Positions 34,685 to 45,990 of a stretch of DNA of 64,000 bases are shown piece by piece. Made by a program: the position numbers and the translations under genes. The notes under the pieces are model-generated. The model was not told the origin of the DNA, ran no database searches, and was given only the letters and a program-made list of their open reading frames with translations. This DNA is from Ligustrum vulgare. Taxonomy: Eukaryota; Streptophyta; Magnoliopsida; Lamiales; Oleaceae. The stretch's first letter is position 1. The number at the start of each line of letters is the position of its first letter. The stretch is taken from positions 28,846,639-28,910,638 of the forward strand of contig OY743184.1 of assembly GCA_963555705.1 (NCBI GenBank). The letters are read 5' to 3'.

Positions 34685-36831
34685 TTGAACCATTGTTCGT
34701 CCTCGAATAATGATAGAAAAGAACTAAAGCATGACTCGAATGAACATGTTAGACTTTTAAATCTGGAAAGTCAAGGTCACAACCCACTTCTTTTTAGCAC
34801 GAAAATCAAATTGCATAATCGGAGTGTGTTAGTGTGTGTAAGAGATGCATCACCCAATATTCTCCGAACAAAAATGAAAATTGATACCCCAATGTGGATT
34901 ATATCCTTTCACCTCTCGTGAGTTCTCTCTGAATTTATCAATTCCCCATAAAAATGTAAGTTTTGACTAATTCAAGTAAATGCCAACAGATTAGTGCGGT
35001 TTATCTCATGGTAAAAATTTTAGTCAATACACAGTTTCAGATCAAAAGGGCACAAAATATAGACCAAGCAATTCAAACCACTCATAAGTACATGTAATGG
35101 GAGCCAACACTCTCACCAGATATCTCTCTTCGCACAAAGTGTATATAAAGGTGAGAATTTACGCTCAACTCACTGCATGAAAAACTTGTTACCACAGATT
35201 GCTCAAGTGTAAAAACCGGAGCCAACAATAACACAAGTGCAAAGCAAAGGTCTTTGTTAGGTTGTAGCGGGGCTTCGGGTCAGGTGGGATAAAAGGGAAA
35301 CATTTAGGCTGAATCGAGAAGGAGTTTCACAAGCCGAATCGGTTCAATTATAACTTCCCTTCTTTCTTCTTCAACATGAATTAATAATCTCCCTGCTATC
35401 CAACTGATTTAACACTAGACTTCCATTTGTGCAGCTTGAGTGTTTATTTTCAATACTAGCAAATGTTCATGACCTCGTAATTTGAGAACTGGTCTGAACT
35501 TCTCTTTTTCTTTTTTTTTTTTTTTCAACATATACTGCAATTTTTTTTTCTCTTTTGGTCAAATCACCCCCACAATCCCCAATGACACAAGATCGAATTT
35601 CCACTTTGAAACTTAATCCACCTCAAACTTCTCAACCAACACAAGCTTGTGAATCCGTTCTCTATAGGTTCAAGAAAAAGGATAACATGAAAGAATGGGT
35701 GTTCGTGGCTTGTAGTGTGGTATTAATATTCCAAAGAAAGGCTAAGGCTCAAAGGGTCTTCTATTGGTAAATGTACAAAGGTAGGCTTATTTAGAAGGCC
35801 AAATTTGGTTCATCCTAGTGCCTTTACTATATTTTGCACTCGAGCCAAGAAGCTACTACGGCATGTACACAAAAGCATATCCAAGAACAAATCAACCATG
35901 CAGGACACACATTAAAAGAAAAATAAGAGCTTTATAATAAGAGTAAAAGTAGCTCATAGGCTCAAAAGCTCACAAATTATGGTTCATATGTGTGTCTCCC
36001 ATCCAATTATGAGTTTTGGTCATTGCTCGGTCTTAGGGTCGAATTGAAAAACGCAAAAAATCTAGTGGCCAAAGGGGTGAATCTCTTTACTCGGGGTAAT
36101 TATTAGTCAATCAAATTTGGGTTTGAATCTACTAGGTTGCAGAGATATGGCATTTTGTCCCCATTTTCAAACCTATTCGGAAAGTATTGGAAAATTCATC
36201 TCTACGTGCTCAATTCATGTCCAATTATGCAATTATATTTCAAAAAAAATGAACCAAAAGTGGGGTCGCTTCCTATCAAAGATTAAAATGGATGCTGACT
36301 CAAACTGAATTTTAACGTTTCGACTACAGAAAGTAGATAAAGACATTAAGCTCAAAATCAATTCAATCCCCCCCACACGTAAACAAAACAATGTCCTCAT
36401 TGAAAAATAAAGCTAAATAATAAAAGGGATGTTATGCACGAGGGGACCGTTTTAAAATTTTGAAAAAGGGTAGACTTGCGGCCGTGAAGGTATGACTTAC
36501 GGTCGTAAGTCACAGTCTGAAAAAAATTTCCAAGAAACAATTACGGCCGTGAAAATGTAATTACGGCCGTAATAAGGCCTCTGTATAAAAACTGGGATTG
36601 AGTTACGGCCGTAAAAATGTTAACTTACGGCCGTAACAAGGCTACTGAATTTTTTTATTTTTTTATTTATTTATTTTTTTTTTATTTTTGAAATGACTAA
36701 ATAAACTAAAATTAACCAAAAAGTAAAATACGAAAATAAAAAGTTGAGGAGATAAAGAAACTCCCCTCTCGGGTTGCCTCCCGAGCAGCGCCTTTGTTTA
36801 CTGTCGTTGGCTCGACTTGTTGTTTCCTCCT
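34685..36831 (-). other. Non-coding interior of the gag-only Athila element
   Basis: About 2.1 kb where pol would be expected. No reverse transcriptase, RNase H or integrase motif is readable in any frame. T-rich tracts occur at 35505-35545 and 36650-36690. At 36478-36640 there are four exact ACGGCCGT motifs plus two variants. The sequence is not obviously a decayed pol; it looks like a different, non-coding interior. Confidence 0.7.
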
Positions 36832-39204
36832 TCAACCGGGATTAGGTGGATTCCCAAAACTCAATTTTTTCTTCATGCTCTTCATTAAGATCTGCAAAAT
36901 AGGGGGTAGAGGTTTTTCATCAGAAATTGGTAATGAGATGGATGAGATTTTACCTGATTTCGGAGACTTTGGACAGTCCTTTCCACCAATATCGAGAACT
37001 TCCTGTACTAAAGAGTCATTAACATTAACAGAATAAACAGGATCATCACCAAAATTCTTCACAGAATCATAAATATTGAATTGAACAATTTTATTATCAA
37101 ATTCCATGGAAAGTGTGCCACTACTAACATCTATCTTAGTTTTAGATGTTTTCAAAATTGGTCTACCTAACAAAATAGGAGTGGAGTTGGGGGAGTGGTC
37201 ATCATTCATGTCCAATACATAAAAATCTGCAGGAAATACTAACCCGCCTACTTGCACTAGAATGTCTTCAACTACCCCGTCAGGATAAGTATTAGAACGA
37301 TCGGCTAGTTGAATTATAACATTAGTCTCAGTCATATTAGCAAGTTTTAATGCATTGTATGTAGACCTAGGCATTACATTTATAGATGCACCTAAATCTA
37401 TTAATGCACGATCCAGTTTAGTGTCACCTATTTGGCATGGTATAGTGAACATACCTGGATCCTTGCATTTTGGGGGCAGTTTCCTTTGGAAGAGTGCTGA
37501 CACATTTTCCCCCATTCTTACCATTTCATTTCCCATCAACTTCCGTTTGTTGGTGCACAGCTCCTTTAAGAACTTCGCGTATCGGGGCACTTGCTTGATT
37601 GCATCCAACAGTGGAATGTTGATTTCCACTTTCCTGAACAATTCCAGAATTTCCTTCTCCTTGCTTTCCTTAGTCGCCTTCGCTAACCTGCTCGGAAAAG
37701 GCGGTGGAGTTAGTTTCGCATTCACAATAGGTTCGGTTTTTACCTGAGAGTTTTGTGGAATGCTGTTTTTCTTTTCGACTTCTTTTTCTTCAACCTCCTC
37801 CTCTTCACTCGCGGTTGGCTTTGATTGTGGTGCCTCAATTTCTTTTCCACTTCGAAGAGTAATTGCACTTACATTCTTCGGATTCACCTCGGGTTGAGAT
37901 GGCAATTTTCCTCCTGTTTGTGCTTCCAGTCTGTTGATAGCTGTGGCCATTTGACTCATTTGATTTTCCAGGTTTTGAATGCTGGATTTGGTATCCTGTT
38001 GAAATTGTAGAGTGTTAGTGGCCAAAGTTTTCATCATTTCTTCGAGAGACATACCTGATGATTGTGGCTTTTGCTGATATTGTCCCTGTGGATGGAAATT
38101 TCCTTGTTGTTGAAAATTCCCTTGAGGCTTGTTGGAGACGAAACCCGAAGGTTTGTTATTCCCATAGCTCAAGTTCGGGTGGTCCCTCCAGCTAGGATTG
38201 TAGGTATTGGAGTACGGGTTGTATTGCTGTTTTTGAAATGGAAACCCTTCTGCAGCCTTTACCTGTTCGCTGTTTTCCTCTTGGAGCACTGGGCACGCAT
38301 CCGTTGCATGTCCGAAGTTAGCACATATCCCGCATGCTTTGACTTGTTGTGCACTTCCTACAGTAAGTTTTTTAACGAGATTTGTTAGTTCAAACAGTTG
38401 ACTTTCTATATTGGAACTACTTACCTCGTTCACGCGGCGAACTTGCATGTCTCGGGTTGGGTTAAATTGCTGAGTGTTTTCAGCCATGTTGGAAATCAAA
38501 GCCTGAGCCTGTTCTGGTGTTTTGTCCATTAAGGCACCTCCACTTGCGGCATCTATCATACTTCTATCCATTGGTAGCAGTCCTTCGTAGAAATATTGCA
38601 CTAGTAGTTGTTCGCTGATTTGATGATGGGGGCAGCTCGAGATGAGCTTCTTGAAGCGCTCCCAATATTCATACAGCGATTCACCATTGTTTTGACGAAC
38701 CCCGCAAATTTCCTTCCGGATTGTTCCAGCCCGAGAAGCAGGAAAATATTTTTCCAAAAATAGCCTCTTCATGTCATTCCAGGTGGTGACTGATCCGGAT
38801 GGTAAACAGTATAGCCAATCAGTAGCGGCATCCTTTAACGAGAATGGAAAGGCCCTCATTTTAATTTGTTCCTCGGTAATACCAGTGGGTCTCATACTGT
38901 CACAAACCACGTGGAATTCCTTGAGATGCCTGTAAGGGTCTTCACCAGCATGTCCTCGAAAAGTTGGCAACAAGTGAATGAGTCCAGATTTGAGTTCAAA
39001 AGTTTTTCCCCCCTCCACTGTCGGAAAAGTGATACAGAGTGGCTGTTGAGCGACATCTGGGGTGGCCAATTGTTTAAGTGTCCTGTTGTTGAGGTTATTT
39101 GCTGCCATTTGTTCTAGTGCTTCCCTTCTTCGCTGTTGAAAAGTTCGCTCGATTTCTGGATCAAATAAAAGATATTCAGGATTAGTGGATCGAGTTTTAT
39201 GCAT
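36832..39204 (-). CDS. Athila-group gag-protease polyprotein, intact ORF
   Basis: The 790-residue ORF starts 160 bp inside the 5' LTR, at the ATG closest to the PBS that opens the whole frame. Residues about 42-250 form the Athila gag core (LATPD, CITFPTVE, FELKSGLIHLLPTF, AFPFSLKDAATDWLYCLPSGSVTTW, YFYEGLLP, MIDAASGGALMDKTP). A CCHC knuckle lies at C291-C294-H299-C304. A Gln/Asn-rich linker (about 320-400) and an acidic coiled-coil-prone stretch (about 465-480) follow. The aspartic protease core is IDLGASINVMP with the catalytic Asp at 603, and ILLGRPIL is near 678. DLGA is usual for Athila proteases. Its products would form virus-like particles and process gag, but no pol is encoded. The absence of stops over 2.4 kb contrasts with every other element gene in the window. 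Confidence 0.95.
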   Translation of the reverse strand: MHKTRSTNPEYLLFDPEIERTFQQRRREALEQMAANNLNNRTLKQLATPDVAQQPLCITFPTVEGGKTFELKSGLIHLLPTFRGHAGEDPYRHLKEFHVVCDSMRPTGITEEQIKMRAFPFSLKDAATDWLYCLPSGSVTTWNDMKRLFLEKYFPASRAGTIRKEICGVRQNNGESLYEYWERFKKLISSCPHHQISEQLLVQYFYEGLLPMDRSMIDAASGGALMDKTPEQAQALISNMAENTQQFNPTRDMQVRRVNEVSSSNIESQLFELTNLVKKLTVGSAQQVKACGICANFGHATDACPVLQEENSEQVKAAEGFPFQKQQYNPYSNTYNPSWRDHPNLSYGNNKPSGFVSNKPQGNFQQQGNFHPQGQYQQKPQSSGMSLEEMMKTLATNTLQFQQDTKSSIQNLENQMSQMATAINRLEAQTGGKLPSQPEVNPKNVSAITLRSGKEIEAPQSKPTASEEEEVEEKEVEKKNSIPQNSQVKTEPIVNAKLTPPPFPSRLAKATKESKEKEILELFRKVEINIPLLDAIKQVPRYAKFLKELCTNKRKLMGNEMVRMGENVSALFQRKLPPKCKDPGMFTIPCQIGDTKLDRALIDLGASINVMPRSTYNALKLANMTETNVIIQLADRSNTYPDGVVEDILVQVGGLVFPADFYVLDMNDDHSPNSTPILLGRPILKTSKTKIDVSSGTLSMEFDNKIVQFNIYDSVKNFGDDPVYSVNVNDSLVQEVLDIGGKDCPKSPKSGKISSISLPISDEKPLPPILQILMKSMKKKLSFGNPPNPG

Positions 39205-39342
39205 ATAAATAAATGAATAATTAAATAAAATTGTCGGAATTTCAAATTTTTTTTTTTTTTTATTAAACCGAAAACAAAAATAAATAAATAAAAATGCAGA
39301 AAATAAAATTCTAATTGATTAAACAGAAAATTGGTTAACCGT

Positions 39343-39360
39343 TCCCCGGCAACGGCGCCA
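39343..39360 (-). promoter_or_regulatory. Primer binding site, tRNA-Asp type
   Basis: On the minus strand TGGCGCCGTTGCCGGGGA, 6 bases inside the 5' LTR, is the hallmark primer site of Athila/Tat-group elements. Confidence 0.95.
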
Positions 39361-39366
39361 AAAATT

Positions 39367-40802
39367 TGATGCGTGTCGTAATGCACCAAAATAATAATTA
39401 AATTCCTTGTTCACTATTACTAAGAATATAGCAGTGGAAGCAAGGGTCGATCCCACGAGGAACGGGAACTAATTTAATGCCATGTCAATTAGAATTATAA
39501 GGGGGGTTTTGAGTTGAAAATTGCAATTAGTCTAAATAATCAAATAAAGATGTAAAATAGCTGGAATAAAAATCAATTAATAAGAAATCCTAGTTCTCAG
39601 GTTCGGTTGTGCCCTATCATGATATTGTCATTCCCCAAGCAACGCATGTACTATTTCCTTCGTTTTATTTATCACCCGGAATAATCAAAAAGCTCTGATT
39701 AATCCAATTCTTCCTTAATAATAATCAATTAGAATTAGTTCTCCAATCAATTTAGAGCGAATGAACAACCTAGAATAAGCTCCCTAGATTTAATTCATTA
39801 ACTATGTGAAAACAAGAAGAATTAGGTGAACTAAATTATCAATTACATATGCTCGAATTGATTAATCTAGATTGGATTTTCATATGGAAATATAAAATTA
39901 CCAATTGCTACTATGATTTAGATAATAAGACAAATACGAATCCAATTACCCAAATTAGCAAACATCAACACAATAATTAAAAGACAAGGCCTTAATCAAT
40001 TAATAAATTGTCTTGACGAAATTAATGTTCATGAGAAATCCAATAAATAAAATATAAAAACAAGAACTACGTTACGAGTTTGAGGAATGAATAATAAAAT
40101 AATATGAACACAACTTTCCCCTTGAACTAGGTTGAGAAGACTAGCCACGCATTGCCATGAAGAATTCCCCAAAAATATTGTCTGGATTAACCTTGATTTT
40201 TGCCCGGAATTTCTTCTCTTCAAACTTTGATATTGGTGGCTCTCAAAAATAACTCTCTCTTCTCTTTGGTACTGAATTGCTCCTTTTATAGAGCTCAAAT
40301 TCGTGCCCTAGCTTAGCCAAAAAGAAATACCAAAGATAGAGTTTAAGTTGAATTAGGAAACAATTTCCTTTTTTTTTTCGGGCTTAAGTTACGACCGTAA
40401 TATAAAGAGTTACGGCCGTAACTCACTTTCTGTTTATTTTCTACGCAATTGATTCACTTCTTACGGCCGTGACTTTGCATTCAATACGGCCGTAAGATCC
40501 TTGTTACGGCCGTGACTTGGTTTCTATACGGCCGTGACTTGGTTTCTGCAAATTTTCATACTTTTGTTTAATCAGCTTCTTACGGCTGTGACTTTCATGG
40601 TTGCGGCCGTAAATTATTTACATGCCAGGTCCTCGAACTTCCTTTTTACGTGCTTTTTAGTCCTTTTTCCTTCTTTTCTTGTCATTTGCGATCCTACACA
40701 ATATAAAACATAAAATGCATTAAGCAATACTTAATTAGGATCAAACTAACAGTAATTCGAGGCAACAAGTAAATAAATAAAGTGTTAGTAAAGCACTTAT
40801 CA
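39367..40802 (-). repeat. 5' LTR of the gag-only Athila element
   Basis: It has the same length as the LTR at 33236-34671. The differences I can see include C/T changes within two of the ACGGCCGT motifs (ACGACCGT near 40392, ACGGCTGT near 40584). Confidence 0.95.
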
Positions 40803-42086
40803 CCGTGCAAAGATCAACAGCACAAGTTGGCATAAGCGAGGCTACTCCTCCTGTTGATACTAATGTGCCACGTTCAAAGGTTGATAAAAAACACGATGAT
40901 GATTTTTTTGTCGACCCACAATTACACGGACAAAAGGATGACAGTCCCAGCACGCCTGCACAACATCGCACAACACATGATCCTCAATTTTTATGTGTTG
41001 AAGTAAGTAATTTATTTGATTCCTAATATTTTAACTCTCAATAATATTTTAGAAAATTAATATTTATATTTATTTTATCAGGATTGTGACCGGTTAAAGA
41101 AGAGATTCATGATGAAGTTTTTGATCTTCGAAGTGAGAATAGAGGTTTGAAAACAGAGATTGCACAACTTGTGTCACGAATGGCTGAAATAAATGATGAT
41201 TTGAGGAATTCCAACCGCGCTATGAAGTTGAATGATGTCATTAATAACCAAGAGTTATTGAAAGTTGGAATTAGTGATTTAAGGTCAAACATGAAGATTC
41301 TTGAAGAATCGATAGCTGGTTTGATATCTTCTTTTGCCGATGAGGTTAAAAAAATGTTGAAAACAGAACATGTATCCAATGAAGATGTGAGTGACTAAAA
41401 ACATATGAATGTGACTTTGCATTTGACTTTGATTGAAGTGACAAAATGTGACCACATTTTTCTTAATATTGTCACTGCAGAATCAAGGGATTAATGTACA
41501 AGAGAAGGCCGATGAAGCAAAGCAGCACGATGAAGAGGTGAAATTATATGTTCTAACGTGACATTTGTATCTTCATTGATTGGACTGACAAAATTTGACC
41601 ACATTTGTTTTTATTTTAGAATGAAGGGACAAATGTTGATGAAAATCTAGACAAAAATGAGAAGGCATCTATGCAACCAAATCCCTCAAACGACCCGAAG
41701 TCATCTGAAGTCGAACAAACTAAGGTGAGTTTTGACTTAATGTGATTTACAAAAAATTTTAAGAATTTGGGCAATTGTGACTAGAATTACAAAATGTGAC
41801 CAGATATGTTTCAATTCTTTTGTTATAGAATGACGAGACTAGGGTGGATGAAGATGTGAACAACAAAGGGAAGGCTCCCATGAGATCTGATCCTTCAAAT
41901 GACGAAGAAGATTTCTACATAATACCAACACCTTCATTTGATCTTGGTGTTTGCACTCCCACACCTGCAAGGAGAGATGATGTAAAGTTGAAGGCTAATC
42001 AAGTGCAGGAGCAGGTTGATATGGTCATAACATCTGTTCTGAAGTCAAGTGATCTCCAAGTTATGACTGAAGGTGATTTATCTGAG
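40803..42086 (+). pseudogene. Central exons of the MULE Ulp1-type gene, with an exon family
   Basis: Splice signals delimit exons at about 40803-41002 (donor AA then GTAAGT), 41082-41386 (acceptor TTATCAG), 41481-41537, 41620-41724 and 41829-42086. The 41082 exon encodes a Glu/Lys-rich, coiled-coil-prone segment (RLKKRFMMK to SNED). The next three exons all begin with AAT and encode related openings (NQGINVQEK, NEGTNVDEN, NDETRVDED). The last ends with IIPTPSFDLGVCTPTP, a motif typical of plant Ulp1-type MULE proteins before the protease domain. Introns are 80-105 bp and hold TGTGAC words. These exons are open; the gene is broken elsewhere. Confidence 0.75.
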
Positions 42087-42228
42087 GTGAGCTGGATTTT
42101 TATGATTTTTCAAAACCTTGTATGAATATAGACAGTGTGTGACTCAAGGTTAATGTGGATAAAGATTTGTCTCAACAGAATAATGTTTCTAGATCTGACC
42201 GTGGTTATATACTTTTATTGTGTGACTT

Positions 42229-43450
42229 AGGAATCTAATCGTACTCTACGATACACAAAATATTGTATTTGATGGATGTTTGGATGGTGTGGATAATATA
42301 GACTTGACAACATTTCACAATTGGTTTAACAGAGGCTACAAGCCAAGGAACATGTATTTTTTTTATTGAAATGAAGTATCTCAAACAGGTCACAGTCTAG
42401 AATATCGAGTCACATTATGCATATGATATCAGGTCACATTTATGTATATAAGGTCACAGTGTGGGCAAACAAAAGACTGATATGTTAATGTTTCTACAGG
42501 ACTAAGTTCAATTCAATTGATGACCTGATTAGTCCAGCCTATGTATGCGGCATTGTCCCCGTGCATTCCAAAACTTGGTGGCATGTTTTAATTGATACTG
42601 GATCATCACTAAACAGTACGGTAAATTTGTTTATATGTTTACGAAATTTTAAATAGTATATCGCATAATAACATGTTATTTATTCTTAATTAATTGTTGA
42701 CAGCATATCGATGCATGCTTTTATTATGTGCGACAACTTTCCAAGTTTGGAGATAAGGTGAAGATGAAGGCGACAACCACAGACTTTCTATTTGACTCCA
42801 CAATCCGCACAATGTACTCAAAGTACGTCCAAGATCCAAGCATCATAAATGACTAGGAAGGACTTATGCAAACTATAAATGGAGAACGTTTGATGGTAAT
42901 ACTCCTTGGAGAGAGGTTGAGTATGTGCTTTTTCCTATCATGCCTACAAATAAAGCACATTAGATGCTTGGATAGCTTGACCTAAACAACCGTGTCCTGT
43001 ACATTTTCAATTCAAGCTACAAAACTTATCGGGACAACATGGTTCGAGAGGGTATTGTGCCTCACATCAAGATTCTTACACAGTTGATGAAAATGGCAGG
43101 ATTTTGGGTCTCAAGCGCAGATGGTGGAGATGATAGTACAAGTGAGTTGCAAAATACCATGATAAGTGGTTTACCGCATCAACGAAATGGGTATGTATTC
43201 TAATTGTATATTACACCCGTATGACAATGAGGAAACGTCTTATGTACTTTCTGTAATGCATTTTGTTTCACATTTGTACAGGAATGATAGTGGCATTTTT
43301 GTGGTAAAATATGCTCAATACTTGCTACACAATGATCTTGCAAATATGCCAATGACATTTGATACAACAACAGCATAGATGGAAATTGCATCGTTGTTGT
43401 TCAAGCACAAGCATATCAGGGCGATTGGGAAGAAAGGGGAAGCATAGATG
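42229..43450 (+). pseudogene. Ulp1 (C48) protease domain exons, catalytically dead
   Basis: A segment with FVFDGCLDGVD and TTFHNWFNRGYKPRN (about 42260-42350) is followed by exons with FNSIDDLISPAYVCGI...KTWWHVLIDTGSS (about 42505-42620) and HIDACFYYVRQL...KATTTDFLF (about 42712-42795). The histidine region is present at 42958-42960, but the expected following Trp codon is TAG (42961-42963). Two more stops lie at about 42855 and 42973. The nucleophile region reads NDSGIFVVKYAQYL: Ser (AGT, 43289-43291) stands where C48 proteases have Cys. Function as a SUMO-type protease is therefore excluded for this copy. Confidence 0.88.
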
Positions 43451-43459
43451 GATGTTTGA

Positions 43460-44300
43460 TTCATATTATTCATATTTTTCTATGCTAGATAATGATTAGT
43501 TTCTTATTTTTGGTGTAACGTTGTAACTAACGCGTGGGATATTCACTAGTTTCACATTTTGCTTTTCAGTAAGTAGTTTCATATTTAGTTTCATTACTTT
43601 TGTTGATTTTGTAAATATGTTTTTGGAATGACAGGTCACTTGAATTATCTATATTCAAGCTATATCATTTTTGCTCACATCCAGTCACAGTGTCCACAAA
43701 ATTGGTCACAAACGGTCGCATTTTTCATCTCGAGCAGTCAGTGTGTTCAGAAACTGGTAACAATCAGTCACATTTTACTTAAACATTGGTCAGAATCAGT
43801 TATAGTGTGCACAATAAGCAACAAGGGTGCCGTAATTTGGTCACAAAAGGTCACAGTTAATAAATATTTTGTCTGAATTGATTACAAGGGATTACAGAGT
43901 TGAGTTATTGTTCATGTCAAGCAGTCACAGTGTGCTAAAAAAATGGTAATAATCAGTCACAGTTTGCTTAAACATTGGTCACAGTCAGTTATAGTGTGCA
44001 AAATAAGCAACCAGGGTGCCTAAACTTGGTCACAAAAGGTCACAGTTAATAAATATTATGTCTGAATTGATTACATGGTTGAATCATCGTTTATACCAAG
44101 CAGTCACAGTGTGAAAAAAAAAACTGGTAACAATTAGTCACAGTTTGTTTAATCCTTGGTCACAATCAGTTATGGTGTGCACAAACATTGGTTATAATCA
44201 TTCACATTGTGCAGGATGAAAAATGAATAGTATTTTATTCAATATATCTGAGAACACAGTTTATATGAAAAAAAATTAATAATAAGGCAATACAATGAAT
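43460..44300. repeat. GTCACA-rich region between the two convergent MULE genes
   Basis: Non-coding. From about 43670 to 44220 the words GGTCACAA, CAGTCACAGTGTG and TTGGTCACA recur at intervals of about 15-40 bp, all with GTCACA on the + strand. Longer imperfect repeats of roughly 170-180 bp can be seen (AATAAATATT...GATTACA blocks near 43858 and 44047). Confidence 0.8.
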
Positions 44301-44329
44301 ATCTTCAAATTCATAATAGAATGATCTAT

Positions 44330-45990
44330 CTGCCTTGTTTTCGCTTTTTGGTTGCCCTCAATTTCCCTTCTTCATGGTTAAGTGGTACCATGTTGTTGCA
44401 TGTTCGGCGATTGTGACCAAGTCCACCGCACCTTCCACATTCAACAACCTACGACCTCTCACATGTTGCCTTCTTACGCTTCTCAGTTGGACGTCCAGAA
44501 GATCTCTTTTGAATAGGAGCTAGTACAACTCTACTGGTAACTTCTTCTGGTATATTCCACTCTATTATATTTCCAATGGAAAACACTGTTGGTCTATAGG
44601 TGTTCATATATGCATCTTTTGTGTAATAATTTGAGCAAAAATCATACATGTCCAACTTCAACGTAGCTATAACTGCTAATGCATGTGGACATGGAAGTAG
44701 ATCAACTTGAAACATCCTACAACTACATGTACGTTCATGTATGTCAATCATGAACAATGAAGAATCATCCCTAACTTCGTACAATGTGTGACTAGCTGGA
44801 GAAACCTATAATAATGAATGAATTATGAAATTCAATAGAAAAGCTAAAAAAATCACATTTTTATACATGATCTATAGAATATAAATAATGAACTTACCTT
44901 TAAATTTCTTAAATCATGGCTCATTTTCCTCAATTGTTTCTCATACTTGGTTGAAAGTTTTGTGAATGTGCATTGTCTCTGTTCTTGCAAAACCAAGACT
45001 GAATTGTTTGCCTCTATGACTCTAGAAGTGCTTGAATTGTGAATGTGGAATATCTGTTCGTTGGCATGTGCAACCGTGACCATTTTTCATTGCCTACACC
45101 ATCCTACAAAGAAATAAAATATCACAATTGATGTACTTTAGGTTCTCAAAAACAGTTGAGTATCTTTCACACAACAAACTAGTCACACGTGAAATAGATC
45201 TAGTCACAGTAGATCACATTGTTAATAAAAAATATAATTTATAAAAGGTCACAACTAGTCACAGTTAATACAGAATATGTCACACATACTACTGATTATA
45301 TCATACATAAAACAGATCAAATTACAGTAGATCACATTTACTAAAATTTGGTCACACAAAGTTAATAAAAAACATAATTTATAAATGGTCACAAACAGTC
45401 ACAGCTAACACATAATTGGTCACACACAATACAAGTTGACGGAATTATATGGGAAATACCATATATTTCTTGATTCCTGGATGCATTGCATACAATTGTT
45501 GCAAGTGATACTCAAACTCATTAAAGGTATATGCTTGGACTGCAGAGTTGAAGGCATGTGTGATGTTTTCATTTGACCTCCCAAATTGAGTCCTCAAGTT
45601 TTGAAGCAAGTGGTAAGAACATATCCCATGCATTGCCTCAGGATATACTACTTCAATGGCGTTCTTTATATTATTATGTCTATCCGACACTATACATAAA
45701 TGTTCTCTTGATCCATAAGCCATTTTCAACATTTGAAAAAATCACGTCCAAGACCTATCATTTTCATTGTCCCCAACCCCGAATGCAAGTATAAAGATGT
45801 TGTTATTTGCATCTTATGTACATGCAGTAAATAGTGTCCCACCATAATGCCCATTCAAATATGTACCATCAACTACAATCACTGGTCTACAAAATTGCCA
45901 CCCAACTATAGATGCACCCAAAGCCATAAAGCAATACTTAAACCTGTTTTGATGATCTGTTAATATGCTTCTGATTGTTCCATTGTTCAC
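44330..45990 (-). pseudogene. mudrA-type MULE transposase, N-terminus missing
   Basis: Read on the minus strand, exon 45990-45461 carries FKYCFMALGASIVGWQFCRPVIVVDGTYLNG (first catalytic Asp in DGT, codon at 45868-45870) and CIVSDRHNNIKNAI (second Asp). It then has HGICSYHLLQNL, as in the MULE transposase domain. The second exon (about 45103-44900) has the RLHMPTNRYSTFT and QSWF-KNRD blocks. The third has the SWIM zinc finger CSCRMFQVDLLPCPHALAVI (about 44730-44670), a basic segment and a terminal CGRCGGLGHNRRTC knuckle. Stops interrupt the first exon twice, the second and the third (before the knuckle). The N-terminal part is cut off by the retrotransposon at 45995 and I cannot find it on the far side. 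Confidence 0.9.
45110..45440. repeat. GTCACA motif cluster in a mudrA intron
   Basis: Roughly ten GTCACA words on the + strand, often as GGTCACA or AGTCACAG, fill the intron between the first two readable transposase exons. Confidence 0.8.

Larger units (their letters stand above)
33236..40802 (-). mobile_element. Non-autonomous Athila-group gag-protease element (TR-GAG-like), TSD CCGTG
   Basis: Two 1436-bp LTRs (33236-34671 and 39367-40802) flank a 4.7-kb interior with one intact gag-protease ORF on the minus strand and no reverse transcriptase, RNase H or integrase. CCGTG flanks both sides (33231-33235 and 40803-40807). A tRNA-Asp-type PBS and a polypurine tract are in place for a minus-strand element. 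I count about ten differences between the LTRs by eye, so insertion is recent. It must be mobilised by pol from another Athila-group element. ACGGCCGT palindromes occur in both LTRs and in the interior. Confidence 0.95.
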
